Origin: Blastomyces gilchristii SLH14081
Taxonomy: Eukaryota; Ascomycota; Eurotiomycetes; Onygenales; Ajellomycetaceae
NCBI RefSeq assembly: GCF_000003855.2
Contig: NW_003101635.1
Location: 1-42,290, forward strand
Direction: 5' to 3'
DNA: 42,290 nt
The notes beneath the pieces were generated by a model. That model worked only from the letters and a program-made list of their open reading frames with translations. It did not search any database and was not told the DNA's origin. Shown here piece after piece: positions 21,900-33,009 of this stretch (the stretch's first letter is position 1; each line of letters begins with the position of its first letter). The translations under genes were made by a program, and so were the position numbers.

Positions 21900-23690
21900 T
21901 CTTAAGATATTGAGATAAGTGTTCACTTCATTCTTCTCATCTGCATCTCATTTGAGAGTCTGCTTCTTCTTTGTATTTGCAGGATTCAGGGAATTATCTA
22001 ATACAGGCATCTCTTTCACTTTGAAGACTTTTCATAGAATATCAGTGAGTGTCTTCAAGCTTACTGATTCTTCTAGTTTTTTAACTTTCTTACTTCTCTT
22101 GACTGTGTACACTGAGTGCAATCTTTTACATCATGATTTTAATATCTGCAGTTAAAGCAAGCTCAATGCTTATAATATCAAGATTTTCACTCAGAGAATC
22201 CCTTTTTCAGAGAATTCAGTGCTTTAGTGATAACATTCAGATCTAGATTCATCATATCTGAGTGTGTGACTTGTGTTATAGAAGTCTGATTATTTGTTCT
22301 CTGCTGAGACATACTCAATTGCAGTATTTTCTATTGCAATTGACTTGCTTATTCTTATATAATAAGAATATTGTATACTTTCTTCACTGTGTCTGACTGT
22401 GAGATTAAGCATTTTCATTTCACTCTCAACTCAGATGTAAGATCATGAATGAAGATCTATAAATAGAAAGATGTTGAAAGCTCTTTATTCAATACAAGAT
22501 AGTATAAGCTGAAGTGTGTGAAATATGATATAAGATTACTTACTTATCTACACTCAGTGAAGTGTTTGTAACACTTGTCTTATATATTTACTTTCTCAAA
22601 GTTATGTAAGATTCATTTGAAAAACTCATTTCATATTTATAAGAATAAATATTACTCTGAGTCTGTGAGATTCATCTTTTCATCAGTTATTTATAATGAC
22701 TTTGCTTTTCTATATAGAAATGTGACAGATCTTAAGACTTGTTGAAATTCTGTTAACTGTTTGTCTGTGAGTTCATATTCAATCTGATAATATGATTGCA
22801 TCTGACTTAGTCAGCTGATTGCAGCATTATTTTTTCAGTTATCATTGAAGCTTAGTGACTTCAGCAGATTTTCTCACTTGATATATTTTATACTCAGATT
22901 CTCATTCTGTGCAGTGATCTCTGATAATGTGTATACTTCTGAAGAGAGTGTGAATAATTGTGATGAAATCTTCAGATTCAGTGTAGTTATCTGTCTGTGT
23001 AATCATTCAATCTTCTGCTGCAGGCCTAAGATCTGGTTTTCTCTATTCTTATTGATGATGATAATTGCGTCAGCAAAGCTCTTCATAGTGAATACATTAT
23101 TCACAGTGAATGTCAATTGTTGTTTGACTTCTGTCTCAGCCTGCCACTGTGTATACAAGGCCTTGATCTCATTTAGAATCCTTGTATGTGTATGAAGCTT
23201 TGATTTCAGTTCAGTGATTTCAGCTGCTTTTCTTACTGCTTTGAGTAAACTCTCTGAGAGGTTCTGCATATCTTTCAGTTCAGGTAGCAGACAAAGGTGT
23301 TGTTTATATCAGTTAGAGAAGATATTCATTTCAGTGATTTCTTGTTAATTGTATAATGTCTATTGTTATATTACTGTGTTATTATATCAGTATATTATTC
23401 TATCACTATATCATTATATTGCTATATCATTATATGATTTCTGTTATCATTGTATGACTTCAGTGATGATCATCTCTTCTTTTATCTCATTGAATGAAGA
23501 GCAGTCTTCTTTGAATCTGGTTCATTGCTCTCATCTCTTTTCTCACATCTCATCTGTTTGCATATGTGGTATTCGCCTGAGTGTGGAGTTTTCTCTCAAT
23601 AAGTGAAGCAGTATCAATTGAATGCTCTTTCACTCACTGCTCTTTATATGCTATCTTTTTGAGGTGTTCTAGAACCACACTGACATGATA
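21900..23690 (-). pseudogene. gag of element I with coiled coil and CCHC knuckle
   Basis: The best-preserved stretch is 23269-23003: 88 residues, MQNLSESLLKAVRK...ILGLQQKIE, helical and Leu/Lys/Glu-rich, probably a coiled coil. Downstream the frame passes several stops and ends in a zinc knuckle near 22105-22165, CFNCRY-stop-NHDVKDC (C-x2-C-x4-H-x4-C). The copy in element II has CAA (Gln) at the stop position, so TAA arose by C to T there. Gag forms the virus-like particle and binds the RNA. Confidence 0.72.
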
Positions 23691-23771
23691 ACTATGAATC
23701 ACTTTGTAGATAGAATTATCATGCTCTGGAGAAGCCTGCGCTTCTCACCGGTTTTTAGACATGCTATCAGA

Positions 23772-23946
23772 TGTGATTCAAAGGTTGCTGAAGCCAGTGT
23801 ATGATTACAGGCGTATGCTGGCTTCTTATATATTGTAATATTGTATGCTAAATTAATTAGCGGCCGCTATGGCCCCTTTACACTTGTAAGCAAGTTCAGA
23901 AGCGGCCGCGTTATTATCCGACAGTCGTATGTTCTTCCGAACCACA
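23772..23946 (-). repeat. 5' LTR of element I
   Basis: This 175-bp LTR is the least mutated of the four in the I/II family. On the minus strand it starts TGTGGTTCGGAAG and ends GAATCACA. It keeps two GCGGCCGC motifs. Near its 3' end is an imperfect stem, AGCCAGCATACG with CATACACTGGCT. It is followed by AGAT (23947-23950), the right target duplication. A separate GC-richer patch (CTGCGCTTCTCACCGG) lies just inside the element at about 23736-23751. Confidence 0.93.
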
Positions 23947-23950
23947 AGAT

Positions 23951-25030
23951 AGATAATTACACTAAATCTAAAGATTTTATTATAATCATTTACAATCTCT
24001 TCAGAAGTATACATATTATCTGAGATCACTGTACATGATCAGAATTTAAGTATAAAATATATTAAGTCAGAAGATCTGCTGAAGTTATCAAGCTTTAATA
24101 ACAACTAAAAAAATGATACTGTAATTAGCTGACTAAGTCAAATATAATTATATTATTGAATTGAGTGTGAACTTATGAGCAGACAGTTAATGAAATTTTA
24201 ACAAGTCTTAAGATCTGTCACATTTCTATATAGAAAAGCAAAGTTATTATAAATGACTGATGAAAAAATGAATCTCACAGATCTGAAGTAATATTCATTT
24301 TTATGAATATGAAATAAGTTTTTCAAATGAATCTTGCATAACTTTAAGAAAGTGTATATATAAGATATGTATTATAAACACTTCACTGAGTGTAGATAAG
24401 TAAGTAATCTTACATCATACTTTACACACTTCAGTTTACACTATCTTATATTGAATAAAGAGCTTTTAACATCTTTCTGTTTACAGATCTTCATTCACAG
24501 TCTTACATCTAAGTTAAGAGTGAAATGAAAATGCTTAATCTTATAATCAGATATGATGAAAGAAGTATATAATATTCTCATTATATAAGAACAAGTAAGC
24601 TGGCTATAACAGAAAATACTGTAATCAAGTATACTTTAGCAGAGAACAGATAATCAGACTTCAATAATACAAGTCATTCACTCAGATATAATGAATCTAG
24701 ATTTGAATGCTATTGCTAAAGTACTGAATCTCTCAAAAAAGAGATTCTTTGAGTGAAAATCTTGATATTATAAGCATCAAGCTTGCTTCAACTGTGATCA
24801 TCAAAATCATGATATAAAGAATTACACATAGTATATACAGTCAAGAGAAGTAACAGAGTTAAAAAACTAGCAGAATTAGTGAGCTTGAAGACTCTTACAG
24901 ATATTCTATAAAAAGTCTTCAAAGTGAAAGTGATAATCATGTTAGATGACTCTCTGAATTCTGTAAATATTAAGAGAAAGCAGGCTTCTAAATGAGATAA
25001 AGATAAGAATGAAGTAGTAAACACTCATCT
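23951..25030 (+). pseudogene. gag C-terminal part of element II
   Basis: gag resumes after element I at GATAATTACAC, in register with the uninterrupted copy. The CCHC knuckle at about 24783-24825 reads ACFNCDHQNHDIKNY, with the last Cys changed to Tyr. Several stops lie between. Together with 14932-15655 it makes one gag. Confidence 0.7.
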
Positions 25031-25039
25031 CAATATCTT

Positions 25040-25160
25040 AGAGTCTGAAATATTAATATATAGAGAGTACTTGAGTAAGAATCAAGAGATAACTATAAAA
25101 GTATTAGTAAATATAGAAGCTTCTATATAATATATTAATAATTATATAATCTGAAGACTG
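25040..25160 (+). pseudogene. Retropepsin active-site region of element II
   Basis: VNIEAS (25110-25127 codes NIEASI) stands where element I has DTEAST and where 'DTGAS' is expected, so the catalytic Asp is Asn and Gly is Glu. It is preceded by LSKNQEITIKV, matching LSKNQEMTVKV of element I. Confidence 0.65.
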
Positions 25161-25789
25161 AAAGAAATCTGCTGAGTGAAGAATTTTCAATGTATAAGAT
25201 TGTCTGATAACTGATATTTAGTATTATCTATAAGAGTAAGAGTTCTCTTGTACTTCAGAGAATGATCTTGCTATATTTGAGTATAAGAGCTGCAGAACAT
25301 AAAATATAATCTTATTCTCAGACTTAATTAATTTCAAAGATTCAATCTGCAGATTCAATAATGTACATGTCATATACAGTTAATTAATAGAAAGAAAACA
25401 GTTTATACAATTCTATTAACTAATATAAGAAGGACATTTTATATCTCTAGTATAGAAGAGTTAAATCTGCTTACACATTAATAAGCAAAGAGAACAATTT
25501 ACAAGACCTTATCTGAAAGTATTCTGTATATTATACAGGATCTGAAAGCAGAGAAAATCAAGATAAAGAATATACAGAAGAATAAGTGTATGAAGAAACT
25601 TCTGAAGAAGTATAAAAAGATCTTTTAAACAGATCTTTCACTGAAATTGCTGCTGAAACAAGGATTTATACATGAGATTAATACAGAGAATGTGAAATCA
25701 GTCAATCAAAATGTGTACTCTCTGTCACAGACATATCTTGAAGAATAGAAGTATCAGATCACAGATCTTCTAGAATATAATCTTATATA

Positions 25790-27000
25790 ATTCTTATCAA
25801 GTATGTGAGACTTCTCAGTTCTATTTATGAAAAAGATGAGTGAGAAGTGACAGATATGTATTAATTCTTAAGCACTCAATAAGCTTACAATCAAGAATAA
25901 ATACTCATTATCATGAATTTAACAACAGTTGAATGCAGTCAGAAACACTTGATATTTATCAAAGATTCATCTTCTCTCAGAATACTGACAGATCTGTGTA
26001 GACAAACTGTCAGTACTATGAACCATGTTTAATATATAATGAAAAAAGTTCAAATTTCTGATAATATTATTTAATTTAATAAATGTATCTGCTATCTTTC
26101 AAATAATAATGAATATAATTCTTTATAAACAGAATAAAATCTTATATCTTATATATATAAATGATATTCTAGTCTTCTCAAACTCATATAATAAATATCT
26201 GAAGTATCTCAATGAAGTGCTTATAACTCTGACAGAGTATAAGCTTTATATTAAATCAATAAAGTGTGTATTTGAAACAGAAGAGTTGAAGTTTATAGAA
26301 TATGTTCTAAGTAATGACTATATACATCTCATTTCAGAGAAATTCAATATCATAGTAAATTGACTGTAGCTGAGAAATATTTATTATATACAATAGTTTC
26401 TTAAGTTGATCTCATATTACTGCAGATTTATTAAGAATTTCATATAAATAACTGTATCACTCTCAGATCTCTTAGAAGAAATAGATATAAATCTGTGAAA
26501 GAATAAGTTTCATTCAATCATCTGCAATGTCATATGTAAAGAGGTCTTTCTCACACTAAGAGAATATGTGATAACATTCTCAGTACTTATTTAATCAGGT
26601 TACAATAAATCTTTCTACATTGAGATAGATACATTTAAATAAGCTATCAGAGATGCTCTTACCAAAGAGAAAAACCCCAGCGGCATGTTATTAAGTACTT
26701 GATAAAACCATCAAATGCTGAGCTCAATTACTCAGTGTATGAAAAGAAATTACTAGTAATGAAGTACATACTGATGTTGTGAGATAGATATATTGATAAC
26801 AGATATATAATAACAGTGATCATGAATCATGAAAGTCTTATCTATCTATAATTAATTACAAAACTCTTCAAACACTTAGTACATTGAATCTCAGAGTTTT
26901 AAGTATACAATCTTCATATTAAATACTGAAAGAGATCAGACACTGTGATATCTGATGTAATCAGTCACAGATCTGATTTCATGAGTGAGAGTTCTGTGAA
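25790..27000 (+). pseudogene. Reverse transcriptase and RNase H of element II
   Basis: This stretch is homologous to 21160-19960 of element I on the other strand. The open stretch 26109-26363 holds the catalytic box as YIND (26154-26165), followed by ILVFSNSYNKYLKYLNEVL and LTEYKLYIKSIKCVFE. RNase H begins near 26612 (FYIEIDTFK, where element I has FYIETDASE) and continues through ELNYSVYEKKLL. A segment at about 26659-26712, which contains CCCC and CGGC, is less mutated and does not align cleanly to element I. Dead by stops and active-site change. Confidence 0.82.
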
Positions 27001-27039
27001 CTAGATATAAGAGAAGTTTGTATTAAACATGCTGAGAGA

Positions 27040-28330
27040 ATGCAAGAAATTAGAATAAGTAAATGTAATAATCTCTTACTTAAAGAATGTTAAGATATTA
27101 AATAATAAGCATCTTATAAAAGTAGTAGAAGAGATACTTCTAAACTTCAAGCTGAGAAAATTAAAAAATGATGTTGTGCTATACTGTGATCTAGAATATG
27201 TGAAAGCTCTCTATTTAAAACATTTATTTAGATATGATTTGATGACTTATATGCACAAGGAATTCAGTCATCTTGAAAGTTCTGAACTCATGAGTATACT
27301 CAAATTAAGAGTGTACTGACTAAGCATGACTGAGAACATTCAGATATACACTCACAAGTATCTGAATTATCAGGTTGTAAAAGAATCTAAGAAAGAATTA
27401 GAATATGAGAATGTATAATATCAGATAAAATATATGATATAATTATTTCAACAATGAGAGATGAACCTCATAGACATATTACTGTGAACATTAAATGAAA
27501 ATTATTGAATAATCACTGCTATTGACTACACTACTAACTGATCAGTTATAAAAGAAGTTTCAGAAATGATAGAGAAGATGATGATGAAGTTTCTATATAA
27601 TAAGATTTATATCAACTATGAAATACTGTGTGAGATTCTAACTAAGAACAGTGTGAATCTCATAGAAGAAATAATGAGGCATTTCATAAGCCAGTTATAG
27701 ATAAGATATTATAGAACAACATTATATCATCTACAAATAAATAGAAAGATAAAACACTTAAATGAAATCTTAAGTAATATACTGATAAAATATCTAGTGA
27801 GTAAGTTCATAAGACTATGAAATGAATATCTGAGACAGATGTTGTTAGTTATATGAATTCAGTAGTATACAGTCTTTAAGTATTCATCATTCTATCTATT
27901 ATATGAATTGCATCCGCGCATCTCAGAGAATGCTTCACAAAAGATAAGAGAGAAAACAGTAATTACAGATACAACAGTAGTGAACACAGCAGTTATAAAC
28001 ACAGAATCAAGATTAAAAGAGATCAGTCATACACATATAAAAGCTAACAAGTTACTTCTAAACTGAGCAATTCAATTAAAAAGAATATAAGACTCACTGA
28101 TTAAGAAATCAAGTCTCAAGATAAAAATGTAAATTCTTGAATATAATAAGAGTTCTGAGAAGTTTCAATCTAGATAATTTAAGCTCTATTCAATACTTAA
28201 ATCACAATATCTGGGAACATATGCATTGAAAAAATTAGAGAGATAAGTCTTACATAACTTAATAAATAATTCATATCTTATAAAGATGAAGATGTAAGAT
28301 CTGAGTAAATTATAATTATTCACAGCACTA
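27040..28330 (+). pseudogene. Integrase of element II
   Basis: The zinc-finger region at 27245-27380 reads MHKEFSHLESSELMSIL and then YLNYQ, with both Cys of the CxxC changed to Tyr. A decayed core follows, and a GPY/F-like module near 28150-28260 (FKLYSILKSQYLGTYALKK). It matches element I throughout and ends tail-to-tail with the antisense gene. Confidence 0.75.
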
Positions 28331-29081
28331 TTATCAGCATTGAAAACCAAGAGACTTATAATTAAAAAGTCTCACAAAGTAAGAGAAATTATAGATGCTT
28401 ATAAATCAGATAATGTCACTTATTCTGATCTTTCTATAATTATAAGAAAAGAATGAGAAGTAATGAAGAAATCAGATAAATATCACATTTTAATAAGTGA
28501 TAAGACTATAATCAGTTGTATAATAACACACTGCAGACAGTGAGTATAACACAGTAAAGAGTGATCTCAAAGCAGTAGACTTACACATGAGTCAGATTAC
28601 AGAAGAAAAAGAAATTCAGAGTTGAATTCAACTATTTACATCAGTTTAATCACAAAGACAACAGAGAATGAAGTATCTGAAATATTCACAGATATATGAG
28701 ATTAAGCTATCTTAATCTCTGAGAACACTCAGAGATTGAGTGAGATTAGTTTTAATAAGTTATTCGCTGTAGTGATCTGAGCAGGTAAAGAGAGACAGTA
28801 TAATACATGAGATAAAATCACAGAAAGTGAAAACTGTCAAATCTAGTCACTGAACACTGTATTATATAGAGATCATATAACAGTAATGACTAGCAGACAA
28901 AGAAAAAGCATAAGACAAGAAAAGAGAATGACTCAAGAGATAATAAATTAATTATTAACTGTAAGAATCAGTTATAAAAAGACAAATGTTATTATACATA
29001 TCTTATCTCTTTTCATACATCACATATTTAATCTATTTTCAACATCACATCATCTGAAAAACATTAAAAAGAAAGGACATC

Positions 29082-30560
29082 TTAAAACTTGACATCTGTA
29101 AGAAATTTAAGAGCTGTAAGCTGCTTCTGTAACAATGCTGTACATATTTCTAATTTCTCTATCACTCTGTATACGACATTAATATCATTTATCACAAGAT
29201 TGACTAAAATGCCAATATAGAAATGTGTACATATATATGTAGAAAAATTGAAGAAGAGCATAGAAGCTGCAGAATCAGAAGTCAGAGCAAAGAGAATAGA
29301 GATAGAAGAAATTAAAGAAGAAGAAAATACAGAACTGAATAAATAATAGTAAGAGTCACTCAGAACTGAACACTTATAATTCAGTATACACATAATCTTT
29401 TCTGCAGAGAAGAGAGAGAAAATGATAGAAGAAGCTTGAAAGTGAAAGAGAATAGTCTTAGCAGTATTATCATCTTCAGAAATTGAAATAATCTCTGACA
29501 CTGAAGTAACTAAGAATCATTAGCATATGAAAATATAGAAAACAGAAATAATAATTATCAAATCAACACTCACTGATCTTAGAATTGTACATGTAATTAC
29601 AACATACATGAGACTTCTCAGAAAGAGAGAGAGAGACACAGAGAAATGCAGAGAGAAGAATATAACATATAAATAGCTTATTCTCATAATAATATCTTAG
29701 ATAAGATGTATAAGTCTCATATCTACAGATGTAAAAGAGTATAACATCTGTATTCTTATTCTCAAAAACACAGATATTCTTCATCTGCATCATGAAGTCA
29801 GATGATAAATGTCAGAGAATAGACTGATATAAGTTGATTATTCTAAAGATATTCATTGAAGTGAATATAGTTATAATATTGAATTTAACAGTTGTAAAAT
29901 GTTTCTTGATATCTGTAGATACTATGACTTCATGCATGATAAAACTCATAACAATTTTCCCTAGAAAAACTAGTGTTAGAAGAGAAGATGAAAAAGAAAA
30001 GACTTATAGTCTTAACACTGTTGAGAAAGAGAATAATTCTCTGATATAAATGCATAATTATCTCATTATAAATACTTAAAATAAACATAATAATCAGTGT
30101 CTGTGACTGAGCTTCAGATAGTTATATTATACACAGTCTTCATACAATAAATTATTCTAGAGATTGATAAAAAGAGCAGAAGTGTACATACTGAGAAACA
30201 TGATTCACTAAGTCTATATAACATCTTCTTGAAACAAGAAGAGCTGATAACAGCAGCAGAAGTAACAGCAGAGATAACAGAGGCAGAAGTAGCAGAAGCA
30301 GAGATAGCAGAAGTGAGAGAATCAGATACAGAAGTAAGTGTAGAAGATTGAAAGAGAGTGACAGAGAAAGAAACAGAGAGAACAGAGAAGAACATAAGAG
30401 ACTCAGTTATACATAATATAAACAATTTCTTCATTGTCATGTTCTTCAAGTTCTTGATTAACAATTCAACATTGAGTTCATTATCATTGATAAATATGAA
30501 TCTGTCAATATATGAAGATTTTACATGAATAAAAACAGATATATCAGCATCTGTGTTCAT
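29082..30560 (-). CDS. Antisense accessory gene of element II, Cys-rich, spliced
   Basis: This is the counterpart of 16358-17862. Segment A (30560-30114, 148 residues) starts MNTDADISVF and aligns end to end with the 149-residue copy in element I. Segment B includes MQMKNICVFENKNTDVILFY and the Cys-rich region, where several Cys have become Tyr. Segment C follows a 64- or 73-nt intron and contains VINDINVVYRVIEK, ending KF-stop at 29082-29084. About 23 bp in segment B present in element I are missing here and change the frame. The protein is not recognised. Shared start, stop, intron and frame relations in two diverged copies argue that this was a real gene before mutation. Confidence 0.6.
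29510..29573 (-). other. Spliceosomal intron in antisense gene of element II
   Basis: On the minus strand the donor GTGAGT starts at 29573, followed by a TGCTAAT branch-like site and acceptor TTCTTAG ending at 29510 (alternative ACTTCAG ending at 29501). It occupies the same codon phase as the intron of element I. It is 64 nt against 70 nt, and its interior has diverged more than its signals. Confidence 0.7.
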
Positions 30561-30988
30561 GTAAAATTATGCTAGAAAACATGATTAGATGCTCACTGAG
30601 AAGAAAAGAGTTAAGAATATATAAGAAGAAGAAGATATATTATTCATGATAAGATGTTCTGATAATTATTAGAAGAGAAACAAGTTCCGATCACATTTTA
30701 TAATATATTACACTTACTGCTAATAAACTGCCTGATATGAGCACTATGATAATACTTGTTATGAGAACAGAGAGTCATCATCAGAAACATATACAATGTA
30801 ATAGATGAACAGATGAGAAAGTACTTTATAAAGAAGAAGATGCAGAGATCTTGTACAAGATGATGATGTTTAATGATGATAATGATGAGAATGATGATTG
30901 AAGAATGAAAATGTTAGTGAATAAGTGGTGTAAAATAGTGGAAGCTTCTCTGAGGAGCGGCTTATGTCATGGTCATGTGAGTGTGACT

Positions 30989-31006
30989 GGATTTGGTGGG
31001 GGAGAA
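30989..31006 (+). other. Polypurine tract of element II
   Basis: GGATTTGGTGGGGGAGAA lies directly before the 3' LTR. The equivalent tract in element I reads CTGATGAGAGAGGA, which looks like the same tract with G to A changes at GG. Confidence 0.75.
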
Positions 31007-31172
31007 TGTGGTTCGAAAGAACATATGACCGCCGGATAATAACGCGGCCGCTTCTGAACATGCTTATGAATGTAAAGAGGTCATAGCGGCCACTAATTAA
31101 TTTAGTATAACATATATAAGAAGCCGCGTACGCCTGTAATCGTACGCTGGCTCAAGCAACCTTTGAATCACA
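31007..31172 (+). repeat. 3' LTR of element II
   Basis: This 166-bp LTR begins TGTGGTTC and ends GAATCACA. It has a stem, AGCCGCGTACG against CGTACGCTGGCT (about 31123-31153). It is followed by GAAA (31173-31176), the right target duplication. It keeps more CG than the 5' copy. Confidence 0.93.
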
Positions 31173-31176
31173 GAAA

Positions 31177-31215
31177 TAGAGGTAAAGAATCCGCGAGGAG
31201 CGGGATTTCTTACAG
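31177..31215. repeat. Hairpin repeat copy 2, right piece
   Basis: GTAAAGAATCCGC GAGGA GCGGGATTTCTTAC forms an almost perfect stem of about 13 bp with a 5-nt loop (31183-31214). It continues the repeat broken by element II at 14764 and matches 7690-7725. The GC-rich arms are unmutated compared with copy 1. Confidence 0.65.
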
Positions 31216-32412
31216 TATAGAAGAAAAATATTAAAAAAAATATTTACTTTATTTATTTTAAATCAGAATATTTTCATATGAACTACTTTTATAACTTAAA
31301 ATAAAAATTTAAAAAGCTACAGACAGAGTCAGTAACTGTTTTTTTAAAAACTTTAAAACTAGTTTCTAAATCTATTACTTTTTTAATAAAAATAAATACT
31401 TACAGAGAAAGACTGCACTGCAGTACTGTTATTTTCCAAGTATTAAAAATATTAATGAATTCAGAATTTCAAATCATTATAATATTTCTAAAACTTATAA
31501 AATAAATAAATACAGTGATAAAAACTGAAAATCTGCTTCTGCAGTAAACAGAGTGTGATAACTGAGAGTTGAAAATTAAGAAACTTATAAGAGTAATCTT
31601 TGAATTATAAGATTTATCTGAAACTTAGAAGAGATTTATGAAAATTATAATTATTATAAATATTACAGATAACATGTATCTGAAACTTGTATAACTTTAA
31701 AAATAAAATTCAGACATAGTTACTCATGAGTCAGATTTATACTTTGAATCAGTGTTAACAGACTTACTTACAGAAATAGAATTAGTAAATAGTGCAGAGA
31801 TAATTAGAGAAAATAAGCTTATATATATAATAATTTTGTAAATATCTGAAAACTTCACAGTTATAGAAACTGAGCTTTAAATATCAGAAAAATATCAAGA
31901 TTTTACAGAGATATTTAACTCAGTTACAATAGTAAAGCTTTTATTATATTATAAAGACAATCTGATAATAGATTTAATAGAGAAGCAGAAACCTTTTTCA
32001 AAATTAATTTATAAACTTTTTTATCATAAAACAGAAGTTCTGCAGATTTATATAAAGAAAAATCTGAAAAATAGTTTCATTTAACTCTCACTGATCTTTA
32101 TGAAAGTCTCTGTGATATTTATAAAGAAGAAAAATGAAGATCTCAGATTGTCTGTAAACTATTATAATTTAAACTTTAAAATTACAAGGAGTTGTTACTT
32201 TCTATTTCTGATAAAAAATATGATTAACTATTTCACAGAAGCTTTTATATTCACACAATTAAATATAATTAATGTTTATACACAGCTGTGAATAGAGTTT
32301 GAAAATGAATAAAAAGCGGCTTTTAAAACTGCACTCAGATTATTTCAATATTTAATCATATTTTTTAATTTAGCTAGTATCTCTGCAGTATTTCAGTTTT
32401 TCATTAACAAAA
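31216..32412 (+). pseudogene. Element IV, gag knuckle to reverse transcriptase fingers
   Basis: This is a plus-strand relative of element III. It starts abruptly inside gag at the decayed knuckle (about 31235-31275) and continues through the protease region. The reverse transcriptase follows, with the open stretch 32100-32291 (IFIKKKNEDLRLSVNYYNLN ... FIFTQLNIINVYTQL), equivalent to 'FVKKKDGxLRLCVDYRxLN ... IFTKLDLxxAYxQL'. Further on come AAFKTALRLFQYL and VFQFFINKI. It breaks off after AACAAAATAC at 32412, where a 2.3-kb block is inserted, and resumes at about 34669. Confidence 0.8.
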
Positions 32413-32418
32413 TACAAG

Positions 32419-32456
32419 CATCAAACGCTCGCTTACGCTCGCTTTGCTGCTTGCGC
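32419..32456. repeat. CG-rich border with internal direct repeat
   Basis: ACGCTCGCTTACGCTCGCTT contains two copies of ACGCTCGCTT. It is followed by TGCTGCTTGCGCA. It is strikingly unmutated next to decayed element IV sequence and marks the left end of the insert. Confidence 0.6.
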
Positions 32457-32880
32457 AACTCCCTCTATCATTTCCACTCTTTACCTCTACCTTCTTATCA
32501 TCATCACCGCCTCTACCGTCTCTACCGCCCCGCAACACTCTCTATCACTTTCACTCCCTATCTATACTCTCTCTTATCATCTCTATTCTCTCTTATAACG
32601 TCTACCTCTTCTTACGACCTCTACTCTCTCTACCACCACCACCGCCTTTACCGCCCCGCAGCTGTCTCTATCACTTTCACTCTCTATCTCTACTATCGCT
32701 CTTATCACCTCTACTTTCTCTATCATCATCATCATCTCTACTGCTCCGTAACTCTCTCTATCATTTCTACTCTCTATCTCTACTCTCTTGTTATTACCTC
32801 TATCACTTCTTTCACTCTCTGCTCTCTCTGCTATCATTATCATCTCTACTTATTCTACTAATTCCTTTCACTCTGTATCA
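32453..32880. repeat. Pyrimidine-rich minisatellite arm
   Basis: Irregular units of roughly 70-130 bp are built from CTCTCTATCACTTTCACTCT, CTATCTCTACTCTC and TATCATCATCATC. Several units start with a CCGCCCCGCA-type box (about 32524, 32651, 32738). The plus strand is almost purely pyrimidine. Open frames across it are composition artefacts. Confidence 0.8.
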
Positions 32881-33009
32881 TCTCTATCATCATTATCAGA
32901 TTAATCAGAGCTGTACAGACTGCAGAGTCAGCTATTCAAAACAATCTCATTCATGAATTTAAAGAGATACACATAACATCACATGAGATTTTATTACAGA
33001 GTATTTAGC

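Larger units (their letters stand above)
15656..23946 (-). mobile_element. Ty3/gypsy element I, complete structure, inserted in element II
   Basis: An 8291-bp minus-strand element has 175-bp LTRs at both ends and an AGAT target duplication. On the minus strand the order is gag with CCHC knuckle, protease, reverse transcriptase, RNase H, integrase with GPY/F module, then about 2.5 kb that holds an oppositely oriented gene, a purine tract and the 3' LTR. All enzymatic domains are recognisable but contain stops, so it cannot move by itself. It is the younger of the two nested relatives. Confidence 0.93.
14765..31172 (+). mobile_element. Ty3/gypsy element II, interrupted by element I
   Basis: It is bounded by 5' LTR 14765-14931 and 3' LTR 31007-31172, with 4-bp target duplication GAAA (14761-14764 and 31173-31176). 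Without element I and its duplicated 4 bp it measures about 8.1 kb, close to element I at 8.29 kb. The internal order on the plus strand is gag (start at about 14940-15655, continuing at 23951), protease, reverse transcriptase, RNase H, integrase. A separate antisense gene follows before the 3' LTR. Its LTRs differ from those of element I by an indel of about 8 bp, so the two are sister subfamilies. It is older and more decayed than element I, as nesting requires. Confidence 0.92.

Noticed and set aside
32444..32956. Long open frames of 170 and 136 codons on the plus strand and 86 codons on the minus strand
   Set aside because: They come from the pyrimidine-rich minisatellite, which lacks stops by composition. 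The repetitive Ser/Leu/Tyr content has no protein character.
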